A DNA stretch of 64,000 bases from Pseudomonas sp. GOM6 (GTDB lineage: Bacteria > Pseudomonadota > Gammaproteobacteria > Pseudomonadales > Pseudomonadaceae), in NCBI RefSeq assembly GCF_029537485.1, contig NZ_JARPUS010000001.1, positions 248,001-312,000 of the forward strand, read 5' to 3'. The notes below the pieces were generated by a model, which was not told where the DNA came from, ran no database searches, and was given only the letters and a program-made list of their open reading frames with translations. Of the stretch, positions 42,797 to 52,422 are shown piece after piece. The stretch's first letter is position 1, and every line of letters starts with the position of its first letter. The position numbers were made by a program, and so were the translations under genes.

Positions 42797-42997
42797 GAAC
42801 TTTGCTCCTGTCTGCCGGTCTTTGCGACGGGCATGAAAATCGTTCCCGACGCGGGCGGCCTGTTGGCGTCAGAAACTGTGTGGGCTCGTATGACCCCGAA
42901 GAGGGTTGCGATCCAGGCTGGACGCCGTCGTAACGGCCAATAACAACACCACTACCGGACAAGCCACGCAGTGTGCCGAAAAGGGGGAGGCAACTCG

Positions 42998-43126
42998 ATG
43001 AAACGCAAGCCAGATATATTGTGGGTCCTGGTCATTCTGTTCAGCCTGGGCATGGTTACCACAGGTTACACCCAGAGCCTCTGGGATCGTCAGGGTGACC
43101 TGCCAATCAGTCAGAGCGAACGCTGA
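42998..43126 (+). CDS. 42-residue single-pass membrane microprotein, function unknown
   Basis: ATG at 42998 preceded seven bases upstream by a very strong AGGGGGAGG ribosome site. The product has a basic tip (MKRKPD), one hydrophobic segment (ILWVLVILFSLGMVTTG, about residues 7-23), and a short hydrophilic tail ending in QSER. The positive N-terminus predicts the tail in the periplasm. It is a clean short frame in a 380-base gap between two leftward genes, with nothing on the other strand that looks real. I know no family for it. Codon choice is ordinary for this genome apart from one ATA. Confidence 0.7.
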   Translation: MKRKPDILWVLVILFSLGMVTTGYTQSLWDRQGDLPISQSER

Positions 43127-43177
43127 TCCACAGTCGACGTCTGCCGCAGGGAGCGCGGCGGCCTCGAACCTTCCGCC

Positions 43178-43777
43178 TCAAACGTACCAGGCCTTATCCG
43201 TCACGACGCCCGTCAGTCTGACATCCCAGCTGGCCAGGGGCAGTCTGTCTACCCGCTGACCCTCATGGGCGACTCCCAAAAGCGTCGGCTTGTGCCAATT
43301 TTTGCGCATGTTGCGATAGGCCAGGCAGCGATCATAGAAACCGCCGCCCATGCCGAGGCGCCCGCCATAGCTGTCGAAGCCGACCAGTGGCAGCAGGATC
43401 AGATCCAGCGCCCAAGGCGCGCGCTGGCGTGCGCGGCAGACGACTGGCTCGGCGATGCGGAAGCGATTGCGCAGCATCTTTTCGCCTGTGCGTACGCGCT
43501 GGAAGCGCATGCCGGAGTGTGGCCAGCGTTCGAGTACCGGTAGATAGGTGGCTTTGCCGCGCTTTTGGGCTTCGCGCAGCAAGGGGCGCGGATCGATCTC
43601 GCCGTCGCTGGGCAGGTACAGGGCAATGTGGCGGGCGCGGCGAAACAGCGGATGCTGGGCCAGCTGGCGCCGTAGGGCACGGGCGGCCTGCCGTTGCTGC
43701 AGGGGAGAGAGGGCGCGACGCGCCTGGCGCAGCTGCCGGCGCAGGGCTGCGCGGGACAGGTCAGAAGCCAGGATCAT
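43178..43777 (-). CDS. fau: 5-formyltetrahydrofolate cyclo-ligase
   Basis: Converts 5-formyl-THF to 5,10-methenyl-THF with ATP. A 199-residue protein from the ATG at 43777 (MILASDLSRAALRRQLRQAR); the frame is open upstream into the 6S RNA gene but the extra residues are not family-like. Marks: IALYLPSDGEIDPRPLLREA, the arginine-rich centre, and LILLPLVGFDSYGGRLGMGGGFYDRCL with the glycine-rich ATP and folate loop. It is the classical neighbour of the 6S RNA gene (ssrS-ygfA/fau), and is likely produced from the same transcript. Confidence 0.94.
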   Translation of the reverse strand: MILASDLSRAALRRQLRQARRALSPLQQRQAARALRRQLAQHPLFRRARHIALYLPSDGEIDPRPLLREAQKRGKATYLPVLERWPHSGMRFQRVRTGEKMLRNRFRIAEPVVCRARQRAPWALDLILLPLVGFDSYGGRLGMGGGFYDRCLAYRNMRKNWHKPTLLGVAHEGQRVDRLPLASWDVRLTGVVTDKAWYV

Positions 43778-43783
43778 GGAATT

Positions 43784-43962
43784 CGGGACTCCCCGGCGGT
43801 GCCGCTGTCGGGTTAGCCCTTGAACCCGAAAGTTCAAGGTGGAGATTGCAGGAGGCGTTAAGGCTTTCCGTCAGGCGGACATGCACACCGGCCCCACTGG
43901 CAACCCCCGTGGTTGTGCGTATCGGCTCAGGGACATCACCGACTGGCCAACACTCCAGGGAG
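43784..43962 (-). ncRNA. ssrS: 6S RNA
   Basis: Read on the minus strand, this stretch begins CTCCCTGGAGTGTTGGCC and ends with CACCGCCGGGGAGTCCC, containing the features I remember from Pseudomonas 6S RNA: CCTGAGCCGATACGCACAAC and TGCATGTCCGCCTGACGG, then TTAACGCCTCCTGCAATCTCC. The two ends pair to form the closing stem around a large central bulge that mimics an open promoter and binds sigma-70 RNA polymerase. Position between zapA and fau is the conserved location. The end points are approximate to within a few bases. Confidence 0.92.
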
Positions 43963-43998
43963 CTGGCCGGCAGTATACCCCATAAGCCTGGCGCGAGG

Positions 43999-44313
43999 TC
44001 AGAGCAGACCACCATCCGGATCGGCGGCCAGGGCGCTGTCGACCCGGTCCAGCAAGTCGCGTACGCGCTCGCGGGTGTGGTCGGCTTCCTGGTCCAGGCG
44101 CTGCTGCTTGTGCAGCAGGTCATGCGTAATGTTCAGTGCTGCCATCACGGCGATGCGGTCGGCGCCAATGACTTTGCCGCCGGAGCGGATCTCACGCATC
44201 TTGCCGTCAAGATAGCGGGCGGCGCTTTCCAGGTTGGCGCGCTCTTCCGCCGGGCAGGCGATGCAGTAGTCCTTGTCGAGGATGTGCACGGTTACGGTGT
44301 TCGGCTGGGTCAT
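43999..44313 (-). CDS. zapA: cell division protein ZapA
   Basis: A 104-residue protein that bundles FtsZ filaments at midcell. The N-terminal globular part has NTVTVHILDKDYCIACPAEE, the family start; ESAARYLDGKMREIRSGGKVIGADRIAVMAALNITHDLL covers the dimer core; the C-terminal coiled coil follows (QQRLDQEADHTRERVRDLLDRVDSAL). Its start overlaps the stop of the upstream ZapB-like gene, and 6S RNA follows after about 36 bases. Confidence 0.94.
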   Translation of the reverse strand: MTQPNTVTVHILDKDYCIACPAEERANLESAARYLDGKMREIRSGGKVIGADRIAVMAALNITHDLLHKQQRLDQEADHTRERVRDLLDRVDSALAADPDGGLL

Positions 44314-44519
44314 GTGTCCTGCTCCAGGGCTTTCAGGCGCGAAATCATCGCTTCGACCTTGAGCCGGGCCATTTCGTTCTTTTCGATTAGATGGGCGCGT
44401 TCCTCGCGCCAGGCCTTCTCACTGGCCAGCAGGGCACGGTTCTGCGACTTGAGCTGCTCGACGCGCTGAATCAAGAGTTCAAGCTTGCGTGTGAGGGCTT
44501 GCAGTTCGGCGTCTTCCAT
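44310..44519 (-). CDS. TIGR02449 family ZapB-like coiled-coil protein
   Basis: A 69-residue, almost entirely coiled-coil protein ([18 protein letters not shown], then [18 protein letters not shown] and EEVAL-like [16 protein letters not shown]). Sequence and position upstream of zapA match the TIGR02449 family, which resembles the division factor ZapB; a role in division is plausible but inferred. I start at the ATG at 44519; an in-frame start ten codons earlier is possible. Stop and zapA start overlap in ATGA. Confidence 0.88.
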   Translation of the reverse strand: MEDAELQALTRKLELLIQRVEQLKSQNRALLASEKAWREERAHLIEKNEMARLKVEAMISRLKALEQDT

Positions 44520-44675
44520 TGGCTCCACCAGGGCTATGAGTCTCGGCACTATATAGGAATGCGGGGAGGGGGCGACAAGCGGGGCGCGACAACACGACGG
44601 TGGAAACCCTCGCGCTCAGGCCCTACGATACGAGGCCTCCACTCTAGAGATTGCGCGGTTCAGCGCCTAGTTGCC

Positions 44676-45227
44676 ATGTCTACAGCGAATTCCCCTTACG
44701 CCGCCTTTGCCGCCCTGCTGGCGAGCAACGGCAAACCCGTTTCCCCGGCCGAGCTGCACGGCCTGTTGCTGGGCCGCAGCTGTGCCGGTGCCGGCTTCGA
44801 AGCCGACGCCTGGCTGGCCGACGCGGCTGAACTGCTCGGCGGCGAGCCGGCCGACAACGTGCGCCAGGCCCTGGTCGGCCTGCAGGAGATGGTCAAGGGC
44901 GAGCTCGGTGGCCAGGATGTCACCGTGGTGCTGTTGTTGCCGGCGGACGATGCGCCGCTGGCCGAGCGGGCCAAGGCCCTGGGGCAGTGGTGCCAGGGTT
45001 TCCTTGATGGTTTCGGCATGGTGCTCGGCAACGCCGCGCTCAGCGCAGAGGCCATGGAGGTGCTGCAGGACCTGTCTGCCATCGCCCAGGTGCAGAGTGC
45101 CCTGGAAGAGTCCGAGGATGGCGAGAACGACTACATGGAAGTGATGGAATACCTGCGCGTTGCGCCGCTGCTGCTGTTCGCCGAGTGCGGCAAGGCCGCG
45201 CCCGCCGCCAAACCTTCCCTGCATTAA
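44676..45227 (+). CDS. UPF0149 (YgfB/YecA) family protein
   Basis: A 183-residue acidic cytoplasmic protein. Family features: [26 protein letters not shown] at the start, [14 protein letters not shown] in the centre and the acidic [25 protein letters not shown] near the end. YgfB proteins are found upstream of pepP and the ubiquinone hydroxylases in many gammaproteobacteria; in P. aeruginosa YgfB has been linked to beta-lactam resistance control. It is the first gene of the pepP-ubiH operon, 13 bases before pepP. Confidence 0.92.
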   Translation: MSTANSPYAAFAALLASNGKPVSPAELHGLLLGRSCAGAGFEADAWLADAAELLGGEPADNVRQALVGLQEMVKGELGGQDVTVVLLLPADDAPLAERAKALGQWCQGFLDGFGMVLGNAALSAEAMEVLQDLSAIAQVQSALEESEDGENDYMEVMEYLRVAPLLLFAECGKAAPAAKPSLH

Positions 45228-45240
45228 GGTAGCAATCGCC

Positions 45241-46575
<1,335 letters not shown>

Positions 46576-46579
46576 CGTC

Positions 46580-47764
46580 ATGAGCCGAGTACAGCTGGCC
46601 ATTGTCGGAGGGGGGCTGGTCGGTGCCAGTCTGGCCCTGGCCCTGCAAGCCGGTGCCCGGGCGCGTGGCTGGAAGATCGTGCTGGTCGAGCCCTTTGCGC
46701 CGGGGGATGCCTACCAGCCCAGTTACGACGCCCGTTCCAGCGCGCTGTCCTACGGCAGCCGGCAGATTTTTGAACGCCTTGGCCTGTGGCCGGCGCTGGC
46801 CGAGCGGGCCGAGGCGATCAGCCAGATTCAGGTGTCTGATCAGGGCCGCTTCGGCGCGACCCGCCTGAGTGCCGAGGACGAAGGCGTGCCGGCGCTGGGC
46901 TATGTGCTGGAGAACGCCTGGATGGGCCACTGCCTGTGGCGTGCTCTCGACCCTGCGGTGGTCGAGTGGCGTTGCCCGGCCGAGGTCGTTCGCATGGAGG
47001 CGCTGGGCGATGGCTATCGCCTGCACCTGGGCGATGACAGCGTCATGGACTGTGACCTGGCCGTGCTGGCTGACGGTGGTCGTTCCGGCCTGCGTGAGCA
47101 GCTGGGCATCGCCGTGCGCCATACGCCTTATGAACAGTGCGCACTCATTGCCAATATCACCCCGGCCGAGGCTCATGGTGGCCAGGCCTTCGAGCGCTTC
47201 ACCGCGCAGGGCCCGCTGGCGCTGTTGCCGCTGTCGGAGCAACGTTGCGCGCTGGTCTGGACGCGTCCGCCGGTGGATGCCGAGCGCCTGCAGGCTCTGC
47301 CGGACGCCGAGTTTCTCGCTGAGCTGCAGCAGGCTTTTGGTTATCGCCTGGGCAGCCTGCGCCAAGTCGGCACCCGGCACGTCTACCCGCTGGCCCTGGT
47401 GGAAGCCGCCGAGCAGGTGCGCCCGAACCTGGTCATTCTCGGCAATGCCGCACACAGCCTGCACCCGGTGGCGGGGCAGGGCTTCAACCTGTCGTTGCGC
47501 GATACCCAGGCGCTGGCCGAGACCCTGTTGGCCAGCGACCAGGCGCTAGGCGACTTTGCCGTCCTGCAGCGTTACCTGCAGCGGCAGCAGCAGGACCAGG
47601 CGCTGACCGTCAGCTTTTCCGATCGCGTCACGCGCCTGTTTGGCCGCGGCGAATCGCTGCTGGTCGCCGGCCGCACGCTCGGCCTGCTCGGCCTCGATCT
47701 GTTGCCGCCGGCCAAGCGCTGGTTTGCCCGCCAGGCCATGGGCCTGGGAACTCGTAGTCTGTGA
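46580..47764 (+). CDS. ubiH: 2-octaprenyl-6-methoxyphenol hydroxylase
   Basis: FAD monooxygenase of aerobic ubiquinone synthesis, 394 residues. FAD motifs: the GxGxxG loop in IVGGGLVGASLALAL, the DG motif around VLADGGRSGLREQ, and the second FAD site GNAAHSLHPVAGQGFNLSLRD. UbiH and UbiI are close paralogues; I assign UbiH by position directly after pepP and by the ALSYGSRQIFERLGLW segment. Gap to the following small hotdog gene is nine bases. Confidence 0.92.
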   Translation: MSRVQLAIVGGGLVGASLALALQAGARARGWKIVLVEPFAPGDAYQPSYDARSSALSYGSRQIFERLGLWPALAERAEAISQIQVSDQGRFGATRLSAEDEGVPALGYVLENAWMGHCLWRALDPAVVEWRCPAEVVRMEALGDGYRLHLGDDSVMDCDLAVLADGGRSGLREQLGIAVRHTPYEQCALIANITPAEAHGGQAFERFTAQGPLALLPLSEQRCALVWTRPPVDAERLQALPDAEFLAELQQAFGYRLGSLRQVGTRHVYPLALVEAAEQVRPNLVILGNAAHSLHPVAGQGFNLSLRDTQALAETLLASDQALGDFAVLQRYLQRQQQDQALTVSFSDRVTRLFGRGESLLVAGRTLGLLGLDLLPPAKRWFARQAMGLGTRSL

Positions 47765-47773
47765 GTCTGCTCG

Positions 47774-48256
47774 ATGAGTGAGAAGAAACTGGCGCGCCGT
47801 GCCCGCCTGCTGCGCCTTGGTCTGAACTTCTATCCGCCGTACGTGGGCGCCGGGATTCGCGTGCGCGCAATCAGCTCGGACTTTCGTCATGTGCGAGTGC
47901 GCATGGGCCTCGGCTGGTACAACCGCAACTATGTGCGCACCCAGTTTGGCGGCTCGCTGTATAGCATGACCGACCCGTTCTTCATGCTCATGCTGATGCA
48001 GCTGCTGGGGCGCGATTACATCGTCTGGGACAAGGCCGCCAGCATCGACTTCGTCAGTCCGGGCAAAGGTCCGGTGTATGCCGATTTTCATATCGACGAT
48101 GCCTTGCTGACGGACATCCGCACTCATACCGCCGGTGGCGACAAGTACCTGCCCCAGTTGCACGTCGAGATTCGCGACGGTAGTGGCACCCTGGTCGCCA
48201 CCGTGCACAAGACCCTCTATGTTCGCCTCAAGCCGCGTGCCCGCCAGGCCGCCTAA
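47774..48256 (+). CDS. DUF4442/hotdog-fold protein inside the ubiquinone operon
   Basis: A 160-residue basic cytoplasmic protein. Regions FYPPYVGAGIRVRAISSDF, WYNRNYVRTQFGGSLYSMTDPFFMLMLM and KYLPQLHVEIRD match the DUF4442 group of hotdog-fold proteins; the helix after the G-G turn is where thioesterases hold their catalytic acid, here an aspartate in SMTDPFF. It has no assigned reaction. Nine bases separate it from both ubiH and ubiI, so it is cotranscribed with them. Confidence 0.88.
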   Translation: MSEKKLARRARLLRLGLNFYPPYVGAGIRVRAISSDFRHVRVRMGLGWYNRNYVRTQFGGSLYSMTDPFFMLMLMQLLGRDYIVWDKAASIDFVSPGKGPVYADFHIDDALLTDIRTHTAGGDKYLPQLHVEIRDGSGTLVATVHKTLYVRLKPRARQAA

Positions 48257-48265
48257 GGACAGCAG

Positions 48266-49483
48266 ATGCAAGCGGACCTGATCATCGTGGGCGCCGGCAT
48301 GGTCGGCAGTGCCCTGGCCCTGGCCCTGGAGCACAGCGGCCTGGAGATTCTCGTGGTTGACGGCAGCCCGCTCAGCGTCAAGCCGTTCGATGCGCAAGGT
48401 GCATTCGAGCCGCGGGTCAGCGCCTTGTCCGCCGCCAGCCAGCGCATCCTCGAGCGTCTCGGCGTGTGGGGAGGCGTTGCTGCGCGGCGTGCCACGCCCT
48501 ACCGCGACATGCGTGTGTGGGACGGCTCCGGCACCGGCAGCGTGCATTTCTCCGCTGCCAGCGTGCATGCCGATAGCCTCGGTCATATCGTCGAGAATCG
48601 CGTGGTCCAGGACGCCCTGCTGGATCGTTTGCACGACAGCCAGATCGGTTTGCTCGGCAATGCCCGCCTGGAGCAGCTGCGCCGCTCCGGTGATGGTTGG
48701 CTGCTCAGCCTGGCCGACGGCCGCGAGCTGCGCGCGCCGCTGCTGGTCGCCGCCGATGGTGCCAATTCGGCGGTGCGCCGCCTGGCCGGGTGTGCGACGC
48801 GTGAGTGGGATTACCTGCACCACGCCATCGTCACCAGTGTGCGTTGCGCGCGCCCGCACCAGGCAACTGCCTGGCAGCGTTTCACCGATGATGGCCCGCT
48901 GGCCTTCCTGCCGCTGCAGCGCGGCGATGATTCGCACTGGTGCTCGATCGTCTGGTCCACCGTGCCGGCCGAGGCCGAGCGGCTGATGGCGCTGGATGAT
49001 GAGGCGTTTCGTCATGAACTGGGCAAGGCGTTCGAGTGGCGCCTGGGCGAGGTCGGCCAGGTCGACCCGCGCGTTTGCATCCCGTTGCGTCAGCGCCATG
49101 CCAAGCGCTATGTCGAGAGTGGTCTGGCACTGATCGGCGATGCCGCGCACAGCATTCATCCGTTGGCCGGGCAGGGCGTCAATCTTGGCTTCCTCGATGC
49201 GGCGGTGCTGGCCGAAGTGCTGCTGCATGCACTGGAGCGCGGCGAGCAGCCCAACGATGTGCGCGTGCTCAGCCGTTACGAGCGCCGGCGCATGCCGCAC
49301 AACCTGGCGATGATGGCGGCCATGGAGGGCTTCGAACGCCTGTTCCAGGCCGATCCGTTGCCGATTCGCCTGTTGCGCAACAGCGGCCTCAACTGGGTCG
49401 ACGAGCTGCCGGATGCCAAGGCTCTGTTTGTGCGTCGTGCCCTTGGTCTGGCCGGGGATCTGCCGGCGCTGGCGCAGGCTTAA
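48266..49483 (+). CDS. ubiI: UbiI/VisC-type FAD hydroxylase of ubiquinone synthesis
   Basis: A 405-residue paralogue of UbiH. FAD motifs: IIVGAGMVGSALALALEHSG, VAADGANSAVRRLAG, and IGDAAHSIHPLAGQGVNLGFLDAAV. Expected to hydroxylate C5 of the ubiquinone ring precursor. The third-gene position of this operon and the signature ALSAASQRILERLGVW fit the VisC/UbiI branch, but the exact regiospecificity cannot be read from sequence. It ends the operon; iron-binding gene fbpA follows after 99 bases with its own promoter. Confidence 0.9.
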   Translation: MQADLIIVGAGMVGSALALALEHSGLEILVVDGSPLSVKPFDAQGAFEPRVSALSAASQRILERLGVWGGVAARRATPYRDMRVWDGSGTGSVHFSAASVHADSLGHIVENRVVQDALLDRLHDSQIGLLGNARLEQLRRSGDGWLLSLADGRELRAPLLVAADGANSAVRRLAGCATREWDYLHHAIVTSVRCARPHQATAWQRFTDDGPLAFLPLQRGDDSHWCSIVWSTVPAEAERLMALDDEAFRHELGKAFEWRLGEVGQVDPRVCIPLRQRHAKRYVESGLALIGDAAHSIHPLAGQGVNLGFLDAAVLAEVLLHALERGEQPNDVRVLSRYERRRMPHNLAMMAAMEGFERLFQADPLPIRLLRNSGLNWVDELPDAKALFVRRALGLAGDLPALAQA

Positions 49484-49523
49484 GGAGCTGCAACATTCGG
49501 TTACGGAGCGGCTAAGTGCCACA

Positions 49524-49553
49524 TTGAGAAGCTAAATAGCATTCACTACTATT
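49524..49553 (+). promoter_or_regulatory. promoter of the iron-binding gene with an overlapping palindrome
   Basis: TTGAGA (49524-49529), 17 bases, TACTAT (49547-49552). A 19-base interrupted palindrome with arms AATAG (49535-49539) and CTATT (49549-49553) overlaps the spacer and -10 box. It matches the Fur consensus at only about nine of 19 positions, so a Fur site is possible but weak. Confidence 0.5.
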
Positions 49554-49554
49554 C

Positions 49555-49575
49555 GCCTCTCGACAAATAAGAGGC
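49555..49575 (+). promoter_or_regulatory. hairpin masking the ribosome-binding site of the iron-binding gene
   Basis: GCCTCT (49555-49560) pairs perfectly with AGAGGC (49570-49575). The right arm contains the AAGAGG Shine-Dalgarno sequence of the gene starting at 49583, so the hairpin could limit translation. Confidence 0.45.
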
Positions 49576-49582
49576 AGCACCC

Positions 49583-50584
49583 ATGCAGCTCCGCTCCGGT
49601 TTCCTGGCCACTCTGGCCCTTTCTGCTCTGGCCGGCACCGCCCAGGCCGCCGATGAAATCGTGGTGTACTCCGCGCGCATCGACGAACTGATCAAGCCCG
49701 TGTTCGATGCCTACACCGCCAAGACCGGCACGCCGATCAAATTCATCACCGACAAGGAAGCCCCGCTGCTGGCGCGCCTCAAGGCCGAAGGTGAAAACAC
49801 TCCGGCGGATCTGCTGATCACCGTCGACGCCGGCAACCTCTGGCAGGCCGAGCAGGAAGGCGTGCTCAAGCCGCTAAAGTCCTCCGTGATCGAAGCCAAC
49901 ATCCCGGCCCAGTACCGCGCCAGCAATGGAGCCTGGACCGGCCTGTCGCTGCGTGCGCGGACCATCTTCTACTCCACCGAGCGGGTCAAGCCGGAAGAGC
50001 TGAGCACCTACGAGGCGCTGGCCGACAAGAACTGGGAAGGTCGCCTGTGCCTGCGCACCAGCAAGAAGGTCTACAACCAGTCGCTGACCGCCACCCTGAT
50101 CGAGGCCCATGGCGCGGCCAAGACCGAGGAGATCATCAAGGGCTGGGTGAACAATCTGGCTACCGACGTGTTTGCCGATGACACCGCGCTGCTGCAGGCC
50201 ATCGACGCCGGCCAGTGCGACGTGGGTATCACCAACACCTACTACTACGGCCGCCTGCACAAGCAGAACCCGGCGCTCAAGGTGAAGCCGTTCTGGCCGA
50301 ACCAGGCGGATCGCGGTGTGCACGTCAACCTGTCCGGTGCCGGCGTGACCCAGCATGCCCCGCATGCCGAGGCCGCCCAGCAGCTGCTGGAGTGGATGAC
50401 CGGCCCGGAGGCGCAGAACCTGTTCGCCGACATCAACCAGGAATACCCGGCCAACCCGGCGGTCAAGCCGTCCGCGGAAGTGGCGGCCTGGGGTGAGTTC
50501 AAGGCTGACAGCGTGCCGGTGGAAGTGGCCGGCAAGCGTCAGGCCGAGGCCACCATGCTGATGGACCGCGCCGGCTGGAACTAA
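49583..50584 (+). CDS. fbpA: periplasmic ferric-iron-binding protein of an ABC importer
   Basis: A 333-residue transferrin-like binding protein. Residues 1-22 are a signal peptide ending AQA. The mature part begins [19 protein letters not shown], the standard Fbp start, with [17 protein letters not shown] and the iron-coordinating tyrosine cluster Y220-Y222 in [13 protein letters not shown]. It delivers iron to the permease encoded next. The family name FbpA/HitA/FutA varies between genera. Its upstream region has a good promoter and a palindrome, and an intrinsic hairpin separates it from the permease gene. Confidence 0.94.
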   Translation: MQLRSGFLATLALSALAGTAQAADEIVVYSARIDELIKPVFDAYTAKTGTPIKFITDKEAPLLARLKAEGENTPADLLITVDAGNLWQAEQEGVLKPLKSSVIEANIPAQYRASNGAWTGLSLRARTIFYSTERVKPEELSTYEALADKNWEGRLCLRTSKKVYNQSLTATLIEAHGAAKTEEIIKGWVNNLATDVFADDTALLQAIDAGQCDVGITNTYYYGRLHKQNPALKVKPFWPNQADRGVHVNLSGAGVTQHAPHAEAAQQLLEWMTGPEAQNLFADINQEYPANPAVKPSAEVAAWGEFKADSVPVEVAGKRQAEATMLMDRAGWN

Positions 50585-50635
50585 GCCGCGACGGGCTGCG
50601 CGTCGCTCAACCGCGACGCGACACCGTTATACTCG

Positions 50636-50662
50636 ACGCCCCGGCCAGTCCGGGGCGTTTCG
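50636..50662 (+). terminator. stem-loop between the iron-binding and permease genes
   Basis: ACGCCCCGG (50636-50644) and CCGGGGCGT (50650-50658) form a perfect 9-base stem with a 5-base loop followed by TTCGTTT. It probably reduces read-through, giving more binding protein than permease. TATACT at 50628-50633 could be a -10 box. Confidence 0.65.
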
Positions 50663-50684
50663 TTTCCGCCTGTCAGGAGTCTGT

Positions 50685-52304
50685 GTGAGCCATCCCGTCC
50701 AGCGTCGTTGGTACCCCATTGCTTTTGCCATCGCCGCGCTGGTGCTACTGCCGCTGTCGGTGTTGCTGCTGTCCTGGCATGAGGTGGATGGACAGATCTG
50801 GGCGCACTTGTGGGACACCCAGATGCCGCGCCTGATCGGCAATACTCTGCTGCTGGTCAGTGGTGTTGGCGCCGGCGTGCTGCTGTTGGGTGTCAGCCTG
50901 GCCTGGCTCACCAGCCTCTGCGAGTTTCCCGGACGGCGCTGGCTGGACTGGGCACTGATGCTGCCCTTCGCCATTCCCGCTTATGTGCTGGCCTTCGTCT
51001 TCGTCGGTTTGCTGGATTTCGCCGGGCCGCTGCAAAGCCTGGCCCGCGACTGGTTCGGTACAGGTATCCGCTTCCCTCGGGTGCGCTCTACCGGCGGGGT
51101 GATCATCGTGCTGGTGCTGGTGTTCTACCCCTATGTTTATCTGCTCGCCCGCGGCGCCTTTCTGGCTCAGGGCAAGGGGTTGATGGAGGCCGCACGGGTG
51201 CTCGGCTTGTCGCCCTGGCAGGCCTTCTGGCGCGTGGCCCTGCCAATGGCATGGCCGGCGATTGGTGCCGGCCTGGCGCTGGCCATCATGGAAACCCTGG
51301 CCGACTTCGGCGCCGTCTCGGTGTTCAACTTCGACACCTTCACCACTGCCATCTACAAGACCTGGTACAGCTTCTACAGCCTGTCCAGCGCTACTCAGCT
51401 GGCCAGCCTGCTGCTGCTCGCCGTGCTGCTGGTGCTGTACGGTGAACGCCGCGCGCGAGGCGCCGCCCGCCCGGCCAACGAGCGGCCGCGGGGTAAACCC
51501 CTCTACCACCTGCAGGGCTGGAAGGCCGTGGCGGCCTCGGGATGGTGCTGTCTGGTGTTCGCCTGCGCCTTCGTCGTGCCCATGCTGCAGCTGCTCGTGT
51601 GGTTCTGGCAGCGCGGCCGCTTCGACCTGGACGAGCGCTACGTCGGCCTGATCCTGCATACCCTCTACCTGGGCGGTCTGGCGGCGCTGATCACCGTGGC
51701 GGTGGCCCTGCTGTTGGCCTTCGCCCGCCGCCAGGCGCCGACCCGACCGATGCGCACCTTGGTCAGCACCGCCAACCTGGGCTACGCCTTGCCCGGCTCG
51801 GTGCTGGCGGTGGCGATCATGCTGGCTTTCAGTTACCTCGACCGGCAGCTGGTGATCCCGCTGTCGAGCTGGCTCGGCGGCGCCGGCAAGCCGCTGCTGC
51901 TCGGTAGTCTGTTTGCCTTGCTGCTGGCCTATCTGGTGCGTTTTATGGCGGTGGCGTACGGCCCTCTCGAGAGCAGCCTGGCGCGCATCCGCCCGTCGCT
52001 GCCGCAGGCGGCGCGCAGCCTCGGCGTCGGTGGCCCGGCGCTGTTCCTGCGGGTTTACCTGCCGCTGCTGGTGCCGGGGGCGCTGTCCGCCGCGCTCTTG
52101 GTGTTCGTCGATGTGCTCAAGGAAATGCCGGCCACCCTGCTGATGCGCCCCTTCGGCTGGGACACCCTGTCGGTGCGCATTTTCGAGATGACCAGCGAAG
52201 GCGAGTGGGCGCGTGCGGCCCTGCCGGCGCTGACCCTGGTACTGGTCGGCCTGCTGCCGGTGATCGGTCTGATCCGGCGTTCCGCCCACCAGCCCGGTCA
52301 TTGA
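50685..52304 (+). CDS. fbpB: iron(III) ABC transporter permease
   Basis: A 539-residue inner-membrane protein with about twelve helices, made of two similar permease halves. Each half carries an EAA loop for ATPase contact: MEAARVLGLSPWQAFWRVALPMAWPAI in the first, and QAARSLGVGGPALFLRVYLPLLVPGA in the second. The GTG at 50685 follows a CAGGAG site. It works with the preceding binding protein. No ATPase gene lies next to it; in this family the ATPase is often encoded elsewhere. Confidence 0.93.
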   Translation: MSHPVQRRWYPIAFAIAALVLLPLSVLLLSWHEVDGQIWAHLWDTQMPRLIGNTLLLVSGVGAGVLLLGVSLAWLTSLCEFPGRRWLDWALMLPFAIPAYVLAFVFVGLLDFAGPLQSLARDWFGTGIRFPRVRSTGGVIIVLVLVFYPYVYLLARGAFLAQGKGLMEAARVLGLSPWQAFWRVALPMAWPAIGAGLALAIMETLADFGAVSVFNFDTFTTAIYKTWYSFYSLSSATQLASLLLLAVLLVLYGERRARGAARPANERPRGKPLYHLQGWKAVAASGWCCLVFACAFVVPMLQLLVWFWQRGRFDLDERYVGLILHTLYLGGLAALITVAVALLLAFARRQAPTRPMRTLVSTANLGYALPGSVLAVAIMLAFSYLDRQLVIPLSSWLGGAGKPLLLGSLFALLLAYLVRFMAVAYGPLESSLARIRPSLPQAARSLGVGGPALFLRVYLPLLVPGALSAALLVFVDVLKEMPATLLMRPFGWDTLSVRIFEMTSEGEWARAALPALTLVLVGLLPVIGLIRRSAHQPGH

Positions 52305-52339
52305 GCTGGCTTGTCCCGAAAGTCAGGAAATCCGGGCAT

Positions 52340-52390
52340 GACCAATTGGTCTGAGTGTGGCGTGACCAGTCACATTAGCGGGGCTACAAT
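52340..52390 (+). promoter_or_regulatory. gcvT promoter with two palindromes
   Basis: GTGACC (52362-52367), 17 bases, TACAAT (52385-52390) form the likely promoter. The -35 lies inside GTGACCAGTCAC (52362-52373), arms GTGAC/GTCAC. Eleven bases upstream is a perfect 12-base palindrome GACCAATTGGTC (52340-52351). Both share the GACCA word, suggesting paired binding sites for one regulator. Confidence 0.5.
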
Positions 52391-52422
52391 GCGCGCCTGC
52401 TTACGCAGCCGTCCATGATTCC

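Noticed and set aside
43778-43837. Upstream extension of fau
   Set aside because: The extra 20 codons come from the 3' end of the 6S RNA gene; the ATG at 43777 gives the normal protein.
47546-49522. A 658-codon open frame opposite ubiH, the hotdog gene and ubiI
   Set aside because: Crosses three confirmed genes on the other strand and has no recognisable domain.
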